From Novosphingobium sp. B 225 (GTDB taxonomy: Bacteria; Pseudomonadota; Alphaproteobacteria; Sphingomonadales; Sphingomonadaceae): a stretch of DNA of 58,757 nt. Of the stretch, positions 8,432-17,417 are shown one piece after another. Location: assembly GCF_002198665.1 (NCBI RefSeq), contig NZ_MWLM01000052.1:1-58757 (forward strand). The letters run 5' to 3'. Numbering within the stretch: position 1 is the first letter of the stretch; each line of letters begins with the position of its first letter. A model generated the notes under the pieces. It saw only the letters and a program-made list of their open reading frames with translations, was not told the origin of the DNA and did no database searches. The position numbers and the translations under genes are program-made.

Positions 8432-9328
8432 TCACTTCTTCACCCGCCGGGGCAGGCGGCGCACCAGCGCGCTGGTATCCTGCCGTCCGCCACCAAGCGC
8501 CTGCACTTCGGCATAGAACTGGTCGATCAGCCCGGTGACCGGCAATGATACACCAATCGAGCGGCCTTCTTCCAGCGTCAGGCCCAGATCCTTGCGCATC
8601 CAGTCCACCGCAAAGCCGAAATCGAATTCGTCCTTGGCCATGGTGTGCCAGCGGTTGTCCATTTGCCAGCTTTGCGAGGCACCGCCCGAAATCGCTTCGT
8701 ACACCTTGTCGAGATCGAGGTGCGAGGCTTCGGCAAAGCGCAGGGCTTCGGACAGGGTGGCGATGATCCCGCTGAAGGCGATCTGGTTGACCATCTTGGT
8801 CGATTGCCCGGCCCCGGCCTTGCCCACGTGGACAATCCGTTTGGCATAGGCCTGCATGATCGGGGTGGCCGCCGCGATTGCATCGGCGCGGCCGCCGCAC
8901 ATGATCGAAAGCTGGCCGTTCTCTGCGCCCGCTTGTCCGCCGGTGACCGGGGCATCAACGCAGTGCACCTCAAGATCGCGCGCTTCAACCGCGATCTGGC
9001 GGGCGATCCGGGCGCTGACGGTGGTGTGGTCGATAAAGGTCGCGCCGCGCTTCAGCGTGGTGAACACGCCGGTCGGGCCAAGCACCACATCGGCAAGGTC
9101 ATCATCGTTGCCAACACAGGTCAGCACCACGTCCGCACCTTCGGCGGCTTCGGCCGGGCTGCCGGCCAGCCGCACGTCCAACCCGGGGTTAGCCTCGCGC
9201 CAGCGTTCAGCCCGCGCCGGGGTGCGGTTGTACAGGGTCAGCCGGTGTCCGGCATTGCCGATGTGCCGGGCAATCGCCCCGCCCATCACGCCAAGACCCA
9301 GGAAGGATACGTTTTTGGGTTCACTCAT
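8432..9328 (-). CDS. NAD(P)-dependent 3-hydroxyisobutyrate dehydrogenase-family oxidoreductase
   Basis: A 298-residue beta-hydroxyacid dehydrogenase. The Rossmann motif FLGLGVMGGAIARH is at the N-terminus, and the substrate-binding signature DAPVTGGQAGAENGQLS follows. The catalytic lysine lies in the segment GAGQSTKMVNQ. It could act on 3-hydroxyisobutyrate, tartronate semialdehyde or another small beta-hydroxyacid; the sequence does not decide. The ATG at 9328 gives the family start (MSEPKNVSFLGLG); a longer upstream frame is less likely. It is the first gene of a two-gene minus-strand unit with the amidohydrolase. Confidence 0.9.
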   Translation of the reverse strand: MSEPKNVSFLGLGVMGGAIARHIGNAGHRLTLYNRTPARAERWREANPGLDVRLAGSPAEAAEGADVVLTCVGNDDDLADVVLGPTGVFTTLKRGATFIDHTTVSARIARQIAVEARDLEVHCVDAPVTGGQAGAENGQLSIMCGGRADAIAAATPIMQAYAKRIVHVGKAGAGQSTKMVNQIAFSGIIATLSEALRFAEASHLDLDKVYEAISGGASQSWQMDNRWHTMAKDEFDFGFAVDWMRKDLGLTLEEGRSIGVSLPVTGLIDQFYAEVQALGGGRQDTSALVRRLPRRVKK

Positions 9329-9360
9329 TCGCCAAGCTCTATCGGCTTGGCGGGGCACCC

Positions 9361-9870
9361 TCAATAGTATTCGAGGTTGACGCTGAATTGCCCGGTGTAG
9401 ACGCCCGGCGCCTGATTGGGATTGATGTTCAGCCGCGCACCCAGCTTTACCACCGTACTGCCCCCGCTGATCCGCACGACCGTTCCCGATCCGCCGGGAA
9501 ACTGCGGTTCGGCCAGGATCGGAGCGCCCGGACCGGTCAGCTGGAATGTGGGATCAAAAGTTACCTGCACGTCGGCATCGCTGCCGGTGAGTTCCAGCTG
9601 CGATGGCGCAAAGCTGCCCGCGCAGACCAGCGCCGTATCGCAGGACCGGCCGGTCGACGAAGGATCGATCAGTACCACGCCGCCATTGGCGTTGTCGCGC
9701 AGCGCGACGTGGCCGAAATTCATGTCGAGCAGCACTGCGAACTGGATCGTATCGAGCACCTGGGCGGTGGCGGTATTGGTCTGGACGGCTTCGGCCTGCG
9801 CCGCGCCAGGCAGGGCGGCAACAAGCACGGCTGCGGCGATCGGCGCCGGTCGGATCGGCATTTTCTTCAT
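9361..9870 (-). CDS. Secreted DUF4402-like beta-rich protein
   Basis: The 169-residue protein has a clear signal peptide (about 1-26, ending GAAQA). The rest is Gly/Thr/Val-rich, with one cysteine pair (SCDTALVC) that could form a disulfide. The ending GVYTGQFSVNLEYY matches the C-terminal strand pattern of DUF4402 proteins, which resemble pilin-like or surface beta-sandwiches. No function is assigned. It ends 32 bp before the dehydrogenase start, so it may be read with it. Its promoter region is shared with the divergent threonine dehydratase gene and contains a dyad at 9954-9975. Confidence 0.75.
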   Translation of the reverse strand: MKKMPIRPAPIAAAVLVAALPGAAQAEAVQTNTATAQVLDTIQFAVLLDMNFGHVALRDNANGGVVLIDPSSTGRSCDTALVCAGSFAPSQLELTGSDADVQVTFDPTFQLTGPGAPILAEPQFPGGSGTVVRISGGSTVVKLGARLNINPNQAPGVYTGQFSVNLEYY

Positions 9871-9953
9871 CCCGCAAGTCCCCCGTGAAGCGCAAGTTCC
9901 GCTCCGTTGAACATCTCTTTAGACCGCAACAGGTTCGGGAAAGGCGAAGCGAC

Positions 9954-9975
9954 GTGGTTAAATCGGGGTAACCAC
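9954..9975. promoter_or_regulatory. Candidate operator dyad in a divergent promoter region
   Basis: GTGGTTA (9954-9960) and TAACCAC (9969-9975) form a perfect 7-bp inverted repeat separated by 8 bp. It lies between the divergent DUF4402-like gene (start 9870) and threonine dehydratase (start 10032), a classical place for a dimeric regulator site. No regulator is identified. Confidence 0.45.
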
Positions 9976-10031
9976 ACGGCGGGCTGCGCGGGTTTGCATG
10001 GGGCGCTGCTTTCCGTTAGGGCGCGCGGGAC

Positions 10032-11282
10032 ATGAACACCGCCACGAACCCCGCCGCGCAAGACACGGCCTCGCTGCTGACCCTGGACGACGTGCGTGCG
10101 GCGGCGGGCCGGATTGAAGGCGCAGTGGTCCGCACGGCGATGGATTACAGCCGCACCCTGTCGCAAATCACCGGGGCAGACATCTGGCTGAAGTTCGAAA
10201 ACCTCCAGTTTACGGCAGCTTACAAGGAACGCGGTGCGCTCAACGCGATGCTGCTGTTGGGGGGAGAGCAGGCCAACCGCGGGGTAATCGCGGCATCGGC
10301 GGGCAACCATGCCCAGGGCCTGGCCTATCACGGCGCGCGGCTGGGGATCCCGGTAACCATCGTCATGCCGCGCACCACGCCGACCGTGAAAGTGCAGCAG
10401 ACCGAAGTGCTGGGCGGCAAAGTGGTGCTGTTCGGCGAAACCTTTGACGAAGCATCGGCCCATGCCCGCCAGCTGGAGGATGAGCTGGGGCTGACTTTCG
10501 TTCACCCGTTCGACGATCCGCATGTTGCCGCGGGGCAGGGCACCGTGGCGCTGGAAATGCTGGAACAGGTGCCGGAACTCGACATGCTGGTCCTGCCGGT
10601 TGGTGGCGGCGGGCTTGCCTCGGGCATGGGCACGGCGGCGCGGGCGATCAAGCCCGACATCGCGCTGATCGGGGTAGAGGCAGAACTGTTCCCTTCGATG
10701 TACAACCGGCTGAAGCACAACGATCTGCCCTGCGGCGGCGATACCCTGGCCGAAGGGATCGCGGTGAAAGAACCGGGGGCGTTCACATCACAGGTGCTGC
10801 GCCGCCTGCTCGACGATGTGGTGCTGGTCAGCGAATCTGCGCTGGAACGGGCCGTGTCGCTGTTGCTCCAGATCGAAAAGACCGTGGCCGAAGGCGCGGG
10901 CGCGGCGGGGCTGGCGGCGGTGCTGGCGCATCCGGCGCGGTTCAAGGGGCGCAAGATCGGCATCCCGATCACCGGCGGCAATATTGACACCCGGCTGCTC
11001 GCCAACGTGCTGCTGCGCGATCTCGCCCGCTCTGGCCGCCTCGCCCGCCTCCGCCTCACCCTGCAAGACCGCCCCGGCGCGCTGTTCAAGGTGATGCGCG
11101 AATTTGACGCGCATAATGTCAACATCATCGAGATCTACCACCAGCGGATTTTCACCCATCTGCCGGCCAAGGGTCTGATCACCGACATCGAATGCGAAGC
11201 CCGCGACCGCGAGCAGCTGGAAGCCCTGATCGAGAGCCTGCGCGAAAAGGGTTACGCGGTCGATTCCGTCGAGCTTAACTAA
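10032..11282 (+). CDS. ilvA: Threonine ammonia-lyase (threonine dehydratase)
   Basis: A PLP enzyme that deaminates threonine to 2-oxobutanoate, the first step to isoleucine. The PLP lysine is K65 in FENLQFTAAYKERGALNAML; SAGNHAQGLAYH and the glycine loop GGGGLASGMG contact the cofactor phosphate and carboxylate. A C-terminal ACT-type domain (about residues 335-416, RLRLTLQDRPGALFKVMREF) suggests allosteric control. The 416-residue length fits the single-ACT form, so it could be the biosynthetic enzyme or a catabolic one; the symbol is therefore tentative. Confidence 0.9.
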   Translation: MNTATNPAAQDTASLLTLDDVRAAAGRIEGAVVRTAMDYSRTLSQITGADIWLKFENLQFTAAYKERGALNAMLLLGGEQANRGVIAASAGNHAQGLAYHGARLGIPVTIVMPRTTPTVKVQQTEVLGGKVVLFGETFDEASAHARQLEDELGLTFVHPFDDPHVAAGQGTVALEMLEQVPELDMLVLPVGGGGLASGMGTAARAIKPDIALIGVEAELFPSMYNRLKHNDLPCGGDTLAEGIAVKEPGAFTSQVLRRLLDDVVLVSESALERAVSLLLQIEKTVAEGAGAAGLAAVLAHPARFKGRKIGIPITGGNIDTRLLANVLLRDLARSGRLARLRLTLQDRPGALFKVMREFDAHNVNIIEIYHQRIFTHLPAKGLITDIECEARDREQLEALIESLREKGYAVDSVELN

Positions 11283-11445
11283 GCCCGCCCCACCTGTACC
11301 GTTTTGCGCACCGCTTTGGCGGGAATACGTGCGCCTGTGCAAATTCACCCTTTGCCAACCATGTTTCGTGGTTAAAGTTCTTTCAACGCGCCCCCCGCAT
11401 GGGCATAAGGTGCGGGTAGTCCGAAATTAAGGATATGGCGTTTCC

Positions 11446-12297
11446 GTGACGGCCCCCGTTCGCTTCCCCCGGTTCTTCGTCACGAGCCCCGCGCCGTGCC
11501 CGTATCTGCCGGGCAAAAGCGAACGCAAGGTGTTCACGGAGCTCAAAGGTCCGCATTCGGACGAGCTGAACGACGCGCTGGGCCGGATCGGGTTCCGCCG
11601 CAGCCAGACCGTCGCCTATCGCCCCAGCTGTGCGGATTGCAACGCCTGCGTTTCGGTGCGGGTCGTGGCGAAGGAGTTCCGTCCCTCTGCCACCCAGCGC
11701 AAAAGCCTGCGCCGCCATTCAGACCTGATCGCTACTATGTGTCGTCCCTGGTCCACCGCTGAACAGTTTGAACTGCTGCAACGCTACCTTGGCGTGCGCC
11801 ATCCCGGCGGCGGCATGGCCAACATGGACGAGGTCGACTTTGCCGACATGGTGGAGCACACCCCGGTTGACAGCTATGTCATCGAATACCGCGAACCGCG
11901 CGCCGATGGCACGCCCGGCCGGCTGGTCGGCGCCTGCCTGACTGACCGGCAGGGCGATGGCCTGTCGATGATCTACAGCTTTTACGAACCCGATCAGGAA
12001 GGCCGCAGCGGCCTTGGCAACTATATCATCCTTGATCACATCCGCCGCGCGACGGAACTGGGCTTGCCCTACGTTTACCTCGGCTACTGGGTCGATGGTT
12101 CGGCGCGGATGCAGTACAAAGTGCGTTACCGCCCGCTTGAACGCCTGACCCGCGAAGGCTGGAGCCGCTTCAGCGACGAGGCGCAGGACGCCCTGATCGC
12201 CCGGGCAGCCACGATCCGCCGCGAATTGGCCCCGCCGATCGACGGCAGCACCAAGGACGGCGCCCACGGCGGGCAGGACCAGTACCGCTACGCCTGA
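11446..12297 (+). CDS. bpt: Arginyl/aspartate-glutamate leucyl-tRNA-protein transferase
   Basis: This enzyme transfers an amino acid (leucine in the Bpt type) from aminoacyl-tRNA to the N-terminus of proteins, marking them for ClpAP degradation under the N-end rule. The 283 residues include the N-terminal cysteine-rich motif [12 protein letters not shown] and the C-terminal GNAT-like core with [14 protein letters not shown] and [17 protein letters not shown]. The start is a GTG at 11446, with AAGGA about 12 bases upstream. A 4-codon out-of-frame ORF (ATG at 11435) overlaps this start and may be incidental. Confidence 0.92.
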   Translation: MTAPVRFPRFFVTSPAPCPYLPGKSERKVFTELKGPHSDELNDALGRIGFRRSQTVAYRPSCADCNACVSVRVVAKEFRPSATQRKSLRRHSDLIATMCRPWSTAEQFELLQRYLGVRHPGGGMANMDEVDFADMVEHTPVDSYVIEYREPRADGTPGRLVGACLTDRQGDGLSMIYSFYEPDQEGRSGLGNYIILDHIRRATELGLPYVYLGYWVDGSARMQYKVRYRPLERLTREGWSRFSDEAQDALIARAATIRRELAPPIDGSTKDGAHGGQDQYRYA

Positions 12298-12748
12298 TCC
12301 GCGCCCTTGGTCAGGCCAGCGGTAGACACCCAAGAGGGGGCGAAGTGGTGTGACCTTCCAGTGCGAAGTTTCGGCTAAAACTAATTGAATTTCAGGCAAA
12401 ATTATCCGGTTAAATGGTGCAGAAAAGCCGCCCGGATCTGTGACCTTCCAGTTTCCCGCCAGCGCGCCGCCCGCCACCAGCACATCACCGCGCAGCCAAA
12501 CCCTGCGCCCGAATTCCGCATCGACAATGTCAAAGACAACCCCAGGCAGATTCGCCAGAGCCAGTCGCAGAGTGACAGCGCGGCGGCGTGTAGGAAAATG
12601 GTTTGTGTGGGGGGAGGGGGCATGAAGGGCAAAGTCGCCGCCGCTATTGTCCGCAATCCCAGTGGCGCAATTATCCAATGCCGGGGTGGCCAGGTTGGCT
12701 ATCATGCACTGTGCGGAAGATCTGCACAGCTGCGTGAACTGGATTGAG
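12298..12748. other. 451-bp gap with a 14-bp direct repeat; no supported gene
   Basis: No convincing gene is seen. TGTGACCTTCCAGT occurs at 12349-12362 and again at 12439-12452, exactly 90 bp apart. GTAGGAAAATGGTTT at 12590-12604 matches a 15-mer at 18031-18045 with one mismatch. An open minus-strand frame runs through the gap but continues antisense through bpt, so it is not taken as a gene. The stretch could be a degraded gene or mobile-element remnant. Confidence 0.5.
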
Positions 12749-13960
12749 ATGATCGGAAAATACGCCTTGCTGTGGCTGGTTGCAGGCACCGCCCTCTTCA
12801 CCTTGCCGGCCAGTGCGCAAACCGCGCAACAGCGCGCGGAAATGAAAACGAACGAGCTTGCAGCGAAAGGGCGGGACTATTTCGATCGCGGCGAAGCTGC
12901 CGAAGCGGATGGTAACAATACCGCTGCCTGTTCGTTGTTCAAAGGAGCAGCGGCGGCTTGGCAAAATGCCAATTGGGCCAACATCGGCATGCTGACTGAA
13001 ATTGGCCAGAACGGCCAGTATGACAAGGATGTGGTTCTCGCCAATGGACGGGCGCTGGGCAGAAATTCCCAGGTTGCGGATGCACGCGCAAGGGCAGTGT
13101 GCGGCAAGCCGGATAAAGTTGGCCAATCCCGGGCCTATTCATCCAGCAGCTCTTCTGCCGCTGGTGTGTCACCCCGTTACGTGCGGCCTGATATGTCCGC
13201 GCAAGTGGCGGCATTGCAGACGACGATCAATGCTGGCTATGGCTTCGCGCAAGCGGCGGTGGTTCGCTATGGCGCGCGCGACACGGCGGGAAGCTGTGCC
13301 AATGCCAACAATGCGGCGGCCAGGTACAAGCAGGCCCAAAGCGATGCCCGGGCGATCCTCAAGGCAGCGGGCAGCTATGCCGATGTCGCAGAACTTGATC
13401 TGCGCGCTATCGATGCCAATGCCGCGAAGGCTGCGGTTGAGGCGCAGAGTTTCTATTGCAAGCCGGCCGTGATCGCACCCGGGTTTGCCGCTGAAATTGC
13501 CGCTTTCATGACCATGAAATCAGAACTTCATCTGGAACGCGGGGCACCCACCCCTTTGAGCAGCGCGCGCGCACTTGCCGGGCGCAAGGTCTGCACCACC
13601 GACCGGCTGTTCGCGGCAATCGAGGCAGGTTCGGAAATGGCCACTGCGATCAACGACGGCTGCCAAGCCTTTGTATTCATGTACAACATGAACCGCCCCA
13701 GCAATGCCTGCAGCGCACTGGCGGACGCGGGGGCTTCGCTTGGCAGGGCCGATCCGGTCTATGCGGTGCAGGCCAAGCCCTTTCGGCAGAGTCTGGACGA
13801 GGTGAGCCGTGCCTTCAAATGCCCTGCGCCAAGGGCCGCAACGAGCGCTTCCCCTGCCTTCGAAGGGCCGTCTGATCTGAAAGAGATTGCGCCGGACCTG
13901 CCGCCGCAAAAGCTTATCACCAAACCCTATCCAGCACGTCCTGCCTTGCCCGTGCGGTAA
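12749..13960 (+). CDS. Secreted protein of unknown function
   Basis: I do not recognise this 403-residue protein. Residues 1-23 form a good signal peptide (MIGKYALLWLVAGTALFTLPASAQ). The mature part is Ala-rich and helical, with a Ser run (YSSSSSSAAG), paired cysteines spread through the chain, repeated cysteine-containing helices (such as AAGSYADVAELDL and NAACSLFKGAAAAW) and a Pro-rich tail. The helical Ala-rich character suggests a TPR-like or repeated helical fold, but no motif proves it. An ATG at 12704 is an alternative start. It stands alone between bpt and a second amidohydrolase. Confidence 0.7.
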   Translation: MIGKYALLWLVAGTALFTLPASAQTAQQRAEMKTNELAAKGRDYFDRGEAAEADGNNTAACSLFKGAAAAWQNANWANIGMLTEIGQNGQYDKDVVLANGRALGRNSQVADARARAVCGKPDKVGQSRAYSSSSSSAAGVSPRYVRPDMSAQVAALQTTINAGYGFAQAAVVRYGARDTAGSCANANNAAARYKQAQSDARAILKAAGSYADVAELDLRAIDANAAKAAVEAQSFYCKPAVIAPGFAAEIAAFMTMKSELHLERGAPTPLSSARALAGRKVCTTDRLFAAIEAGSEMATAINDGCQAFVFMYNMNRPSNACSALADAGASLGRADPVYAVQAKPFRQSLDEVSRAFKCPAPRAATSASPAFEGPSDLKEIAPDLPPQKLITKPYPARPALPVR

Positions 13961-14268
13961 GGACAGAATGGGAATCGTCAGTGCAGCGCTGCACTTCAGT
14001 CTGGTCGGGAGAAACGCCATGTCCCCGTTTTATCGATCGTGCCGGCGAAAGATGACAATCCCGAAATCCCGCCACCGATGCCTCTGCGCGTTTGGGTCGC
14101 GTCATCGCTTATGCGGTCGATTTTCTTGGCGTATTCCGTTGCATTGACGGCACAGATGGTGATTGTTGCCCATGTGCTTGGTTGGGTGTGACAAATGCTG
14201 CCCGGACTGTTCAGGCAGAATGGTTCGAAACGCTCGCGTGATCAGGCCCAGTTAGCAAAGGTGAGGTC
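13961..14268. other. 308-bp gap with a 14-bp palindrome; no supported gene
   Basis: The only structure I see is GTGCAGCGCTGCAC at 13981-13994, a perfect palindrome 20 bp after the unknown secreted gene. It has no following T-run, so it is not a clear terminator. The rest holds no recognisable RNA, repeat or gene. Confidence 0.5.
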
Positions 14269-15723
14269 ATGATGGTCGATCGTCCCGCGAAGCAGCCTGC
14301 TCTGTTCCAGACCCGCTTGATGGCCCTGTCTGCAGCGCTGCTGCTGTTGGCGGGGGCGGCCCAGGCCAAGCCTGCAAATTCGGCAGCTGCAGAGCCGCGC
14401 GCCACTGTGATCGAACATGTATATGTGCTGCCGATGACACCGGACGGCGCGATCATCAGCGATGCCACCGTGGTGATCCAGAATGGCCGGATTGCATCGC
14501 TGAATGGACCCGCCCCGGCCAAGGCCGTGCGGATCAATGGCAAGGGGAAATGGCTGATCCCCGGCCTGGCGGACATGCACGTGCACTTGCCTTCGGACGG
14601 CATGTCGCGCGCGCCAAAATATCCCACCGAAGCGCCCAACATGCTGTTTGACACCCAGGATGCGATGACACCCTATATCGCCAATGGCGTGACCCAGGTG
14701 CTCAATCTGGATGCTGTCCCGGCATCGATCGGACAAAGGAATGAAATCGCGCGGGGCCAGGTGCTGGGGCCGCACATGGCTCTGGCTGCGGTCATCAATG
14801 GCGGCGAAGGACGCGGCCGCATTGTCAATACGCCCGCTGACGGCCGTCAGGCTGTCCGCAGCGTCAAGGCGGAAGGCTATGACTTCGTAAAAGTCTATTC
14901 GGACCTGAATGTTGAGACTTTTCAGGCGATTGTCGATGAAGCCAACAAGCTGGGCATGAAAGCGGTGGGGCACATTCCGGAAAGCTTTGAAGGCAAGCTG
15001 GAAAGCGCCTTTCTGCCCGGTTTTTCGCTGGTGGCGCATGCTGAGGAGTTTTCCAAGCAGTCGCCCAATTTTACCGATGAAGATGCCGTTCGGTTCGCGA
15101 AGCTGGCCAGGAAGAATGGCACCTGGGTCACGCCCACTCTGGTCGTCATGCGCTGGATCGCCAGCGAAACGCGCTCTCTGGATGAAATGAAGGCGAATAC
15201 CGATCTGCAATATGTGCACCCGATCCTGCAAAGCAAATGGCTCACCGCCAATCGCTATCACAGGAATTCAACGCCCAAGCTGACAGCATACTTCGACCGG
15301 ATGGTTGAATTCCATCGCCGCCTGGTTCGGGCTCTGAAGGCAGAAGGGGTCCCGATGGTCGCGGGGTCGGATGCCCTGACATCAGGCGTGGTCGGCGGGT
15401 TTTCGCTCCACGAAGAACTCGAACTGCTGGTGGGGGCCGGTCTGACCAACGCCGAAGCGCTCGCATCGGCCACGCGCTTGCCCGCCGAATGGTTGGGGGT
15501 GGATCGTGATCGCGGCACCGTCGAGGTAGGCAAACGGGCTGATCTGGTACTGCTTGATGCCAATCCGCTTGTCGATGTGGCGAACACGCGCAAGATTGCC
15601 GGGGTCGTGCTCGATGGCCGGTGGCTGAGCGGGGCCAAACTGGCGGGCATGCTCGCGGATCTGGCAAAGCGGAACACCGCAGACCGGGACAAGTATGATT
15701 GGCTCAGCTTGACGCGGCAATAG
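14269..15723 (+). CDS. Exported imidazolonepropionase-like amidohydrolase
   Basis: A 484-residue amidohydrolase with a signal peptide (about 1-33, ending GAAQAKP). Metal and active-site motifs include MHVHL, the carboxylatable-lysine segment FVKVYSD, GHIPES, LVAHAEEF and the aspartate AGSDALTSG; the C-terminal signature is VEVGKRADLVLLDANPL. Family members hydrolyse cyclic amides or dipeptides; the substrate here is not known. It differs in motif layout from the amidohydrolase at 6753-8426, so the two are not recent copies. It converges on the aldehyde dehydrogenase gene. Confidence 0.88.
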   Translation: MMVDRPAKQPALFQTRLMALSAALLLLAGAAQAKPANSAAAEPRATVIEHVYVLPMTPDGAIISDATVVIQNGRIASLNGPAPAKAVRINGKGKWLIPGLADMHVHLPSDGMSRAPKYPTEAPNMLFDTQDAMTPYIANGVTQVLNLDAVPASIGQRNEIARGQVLGPHMALAAVINGGEGRGRIVNTPADGRQAVRSVKAEGYDFVKVYSDLNVETFQAIVDEANKLGMKAVGHIPESFEGKLESAFLPGFSLVAHAEEFSKQSPNFTDEDAVRFAKLARKNGTWVTPTLVVMRWIASETRSLDEMKANTDLQYVHPILQSKWLTANRYHRNSTPKLTAYFDRMVEFHRRLVRALKAEGVPMVAGSDALTSGVVGGFSLHEELELLVGAGLTNAEALASATRLPAEWLGVDRDRGTVEVGKRADLVLLDANPLVDVANTRKIAGVVLDGRWLSGAKLAGMLADLAKRNTADRDKYDWLSLTRQ

Positions 15724-15787
15724 GACGGGATCGCTGAAAATCCGGCGACAGGCCGCAGTTCCCGCCGCTTGCCAAGTTCAAAAACAA

Positions 15788-15818
15788 AACCCCTCCCCGC
15801 ACCGGGCGGGAAGGGGTT
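15788..15818 (-). terminator. Rho-independent terminator of the aldehyde dehydrogenase gene
   Basis: AACCCCTCCCCGC (15788-15800) pairs with GCGGGAAGGGGTT (15806-15818) around a 5-nt loop. On the minus strand the stem is followed by a T-rich stretch (TTGTTTTTG), so it serves the minus-strand gene ending at 15843; it may also stop transcripts from the convergent amidohydrolase gene. Confidence 0.8.
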
Positions 15819-15842
15819 CTGCTTAGATCAGCAAACGAAGGA

Positions 15843-17267
15843 TCAGGCTGGCAGGCCCGAAATCGCTTTCATTTCCATGAAGTCCTTAAGGCCGGCCAGA
15901 CCGCCTTCGCGGCCGTTGCCGCTCTGCTTGTAGCCGCCGAACGGGGCGCCGGGGGTGGGGCCCCAGTTGTTGATCGCAACCATGCCGGCCCGCAGCTTGG
16001 TAGCGACAGGAGCGGCCTTGGCCGGATCGCCACTGATCGCGGCGGAAAGGCCGTATTCGGTGTCGTTGGCCATGTCGATCGCCTGATCGAGGCTGTCATA
16101 GGCCATCAGGGTCACCACCGGACCGAAGATTTCCTCTTGCGCGATGCGCATGTCGGCGGTCACGTCGGTGAACACGGTCGGCTGGATGTAGAAGCCACGG
16201 TTGACGTTGCTGGGCAGATCAGGGCCGCCGGTGACCAGCGTTGCGCCCTCGTCAATCGCCGACTGGATCAGCCCGCGCACCTTGTCGAACTGCGCCTTGT
16301 TGACCAGCGGGCCAAGATGCTGGCCTTCGGTCATCGGATCGCCGACCGGGGTGGCCGAATACATTGCCTTGGCGAATTCCGCTGCTTCACCCATGCGCTC
16401 GCGCGGGACCAGCACCTTGGTCGGGCTGATGCACGACTGGCCGGTGTTGACCAGCGGGCCCATCAGGGTGGCGGGCAGGTGCGCGGCGAAATCGGCGTCG
16501 GGCAGGACCAGGTTGGGGCTCTTGCCGCCCAGTTCCTGATGGACGCGCTTGACCGTCGGCGCGGCGGCGATCGCCACTGCGATGCCCGCGCGGGTCGAGC
16601 CGGTGAAGCTGACCATTTCGACGTCAGGGTGGCTGGAAATGGCGTTGCCGGTGGTCGGCCCGTCACCCTGCACCAGGTTGAACACGCCCGGCGGCACGCC
16701 CGCAGCGTCCAGGATTTCGGCAAAGATCGCCGCGTTGGTCGGGCATTCTTCCGAAGGCTTGAGCACCATGGTGTTGCCACCAGCAAGGGCAGGCGCAACC
16801 TTGAGCGCGATCTGGTTGAGCGGCCAGTTCCACGGGGTGATCATGCCGACCACGCCGATCGGCTCATAAGCCACCTTGTAGCCCGGTCCGTCTTCGAGGA
16901 AGTTGAAGTCCTTGAGCGCGGCCATGGTGCCCATGAAGCCGCCGATCCCGGCGCCGACCTGTGCGGTGGCAGCGAACGAGACGGGCGCGCCCATTTCCTC
17001 AGCCATGGCCTGGGCCAGGTCAGGGGTGCGCTTCTTGTATTCTTCAACGATCCGGCCCAGCACGGCGAGGCGTTCCTCACGCGTGGTCTGGCTCCAGCTT
17101 TTGAAGGCACGGCGGGCGGCGGCAACCGCCTTGTCAACATCGGCCTTGGTGCCGACGGTGATGACCGCGCAGGCTTCTTCCGTGGCGGGGTTGATCACTT
17201 CGCGGCGCACGCCGCCTTCGCTGTCCACCCATTTGCCGTCGATATAATGTTGCAGCCGCTCGCGCAT
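15843..17267 (-). CDS. NAD(P)-dependent aldehyde dehydrogenase
   Basis: A 474-residue aldehyde dehydrogenase of the classical superfamily, oxidising an aldehyde to a carboxylic acid. The catalytic cysteine is C279 in NTGQSCISPTK and the general-base glutamate E245 in HQELGGKSPN. The nucleotide-binding segments TPWNWPL (N147) and VLKPSEECP (K170), and FTGSTRAG, are intact. The precise aldehyde is unknown. The ATG at 17267 is preceded by GGGAG on the minus strand and gives the family start. A terminator follows at 15788-15818. Confidence 0.93.
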   Translation of the reverse strand: MRERLQHYIDGKWVDSEGGVRREVINPATEEACAVITVGTKADVDKAVAAARRAFKSWSQTTREERLAVLGRIVEEYKKRTPDLAQAMAEEMGAPVSFAATAQVGAGIGGFMGTMAALKDFNFLEDGPGYKVAYEPIGVVGMITPWNWPLNQIALKVAPALAGGNTMVLKPSEECPTNAAIFAEILDAAGVPPGVFNLVQGDGPTTGNAISSHPDVEMVSFTGSTRAGIAVAIAAAPTVKRVHQELGGKSPNLVLPDADFAAHLPATLMGPLVNTGQSCISPTKVLVPRERMGEAAEFAKAMYSATPVGDPMTEGQHLGPLVNKAQFDKVRGLIQSAIDEGATLVTGGPDLPSNVNRGFYIQPTVFTDVTADMRIAQEEIFGPVVTLMAYDSLDQAIDMANDTEYGLSAAISGDPAKAAPVATKLRAGMVAINNWGPTPGAPFGGYKQSGNGREGGLAGLKDFMEMKAISGLPA

Positions 17268-17417
17268 CGCGAATCTCCCTTTAATGGTGCGATTAACCCG
17301 GCGAATGTCGGGGCTGGCGGGGTCAATTGCAAGATGCAATCGGTCTGTATGCCAGACAGATCCGTTCAGTTTGCGCCGCAGCGGGGCAGGGCGGGGGCGA
17401 GCGGCTGCCGGTTTGGG

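Noticed and set aside
11368..11392. Possible CtrA site GGTTAAAGTTCTTTCAAC ahead of bpt
   Set aside because: Only one half matches; the second reads TCAA, and chance occurrence is likely.
11719..12801. Open minus-strand frame through the 12.3-12.7 kb gap
   Set aside because: It extends antisense through bpt, so most of its length is shadow; no motif supports it.
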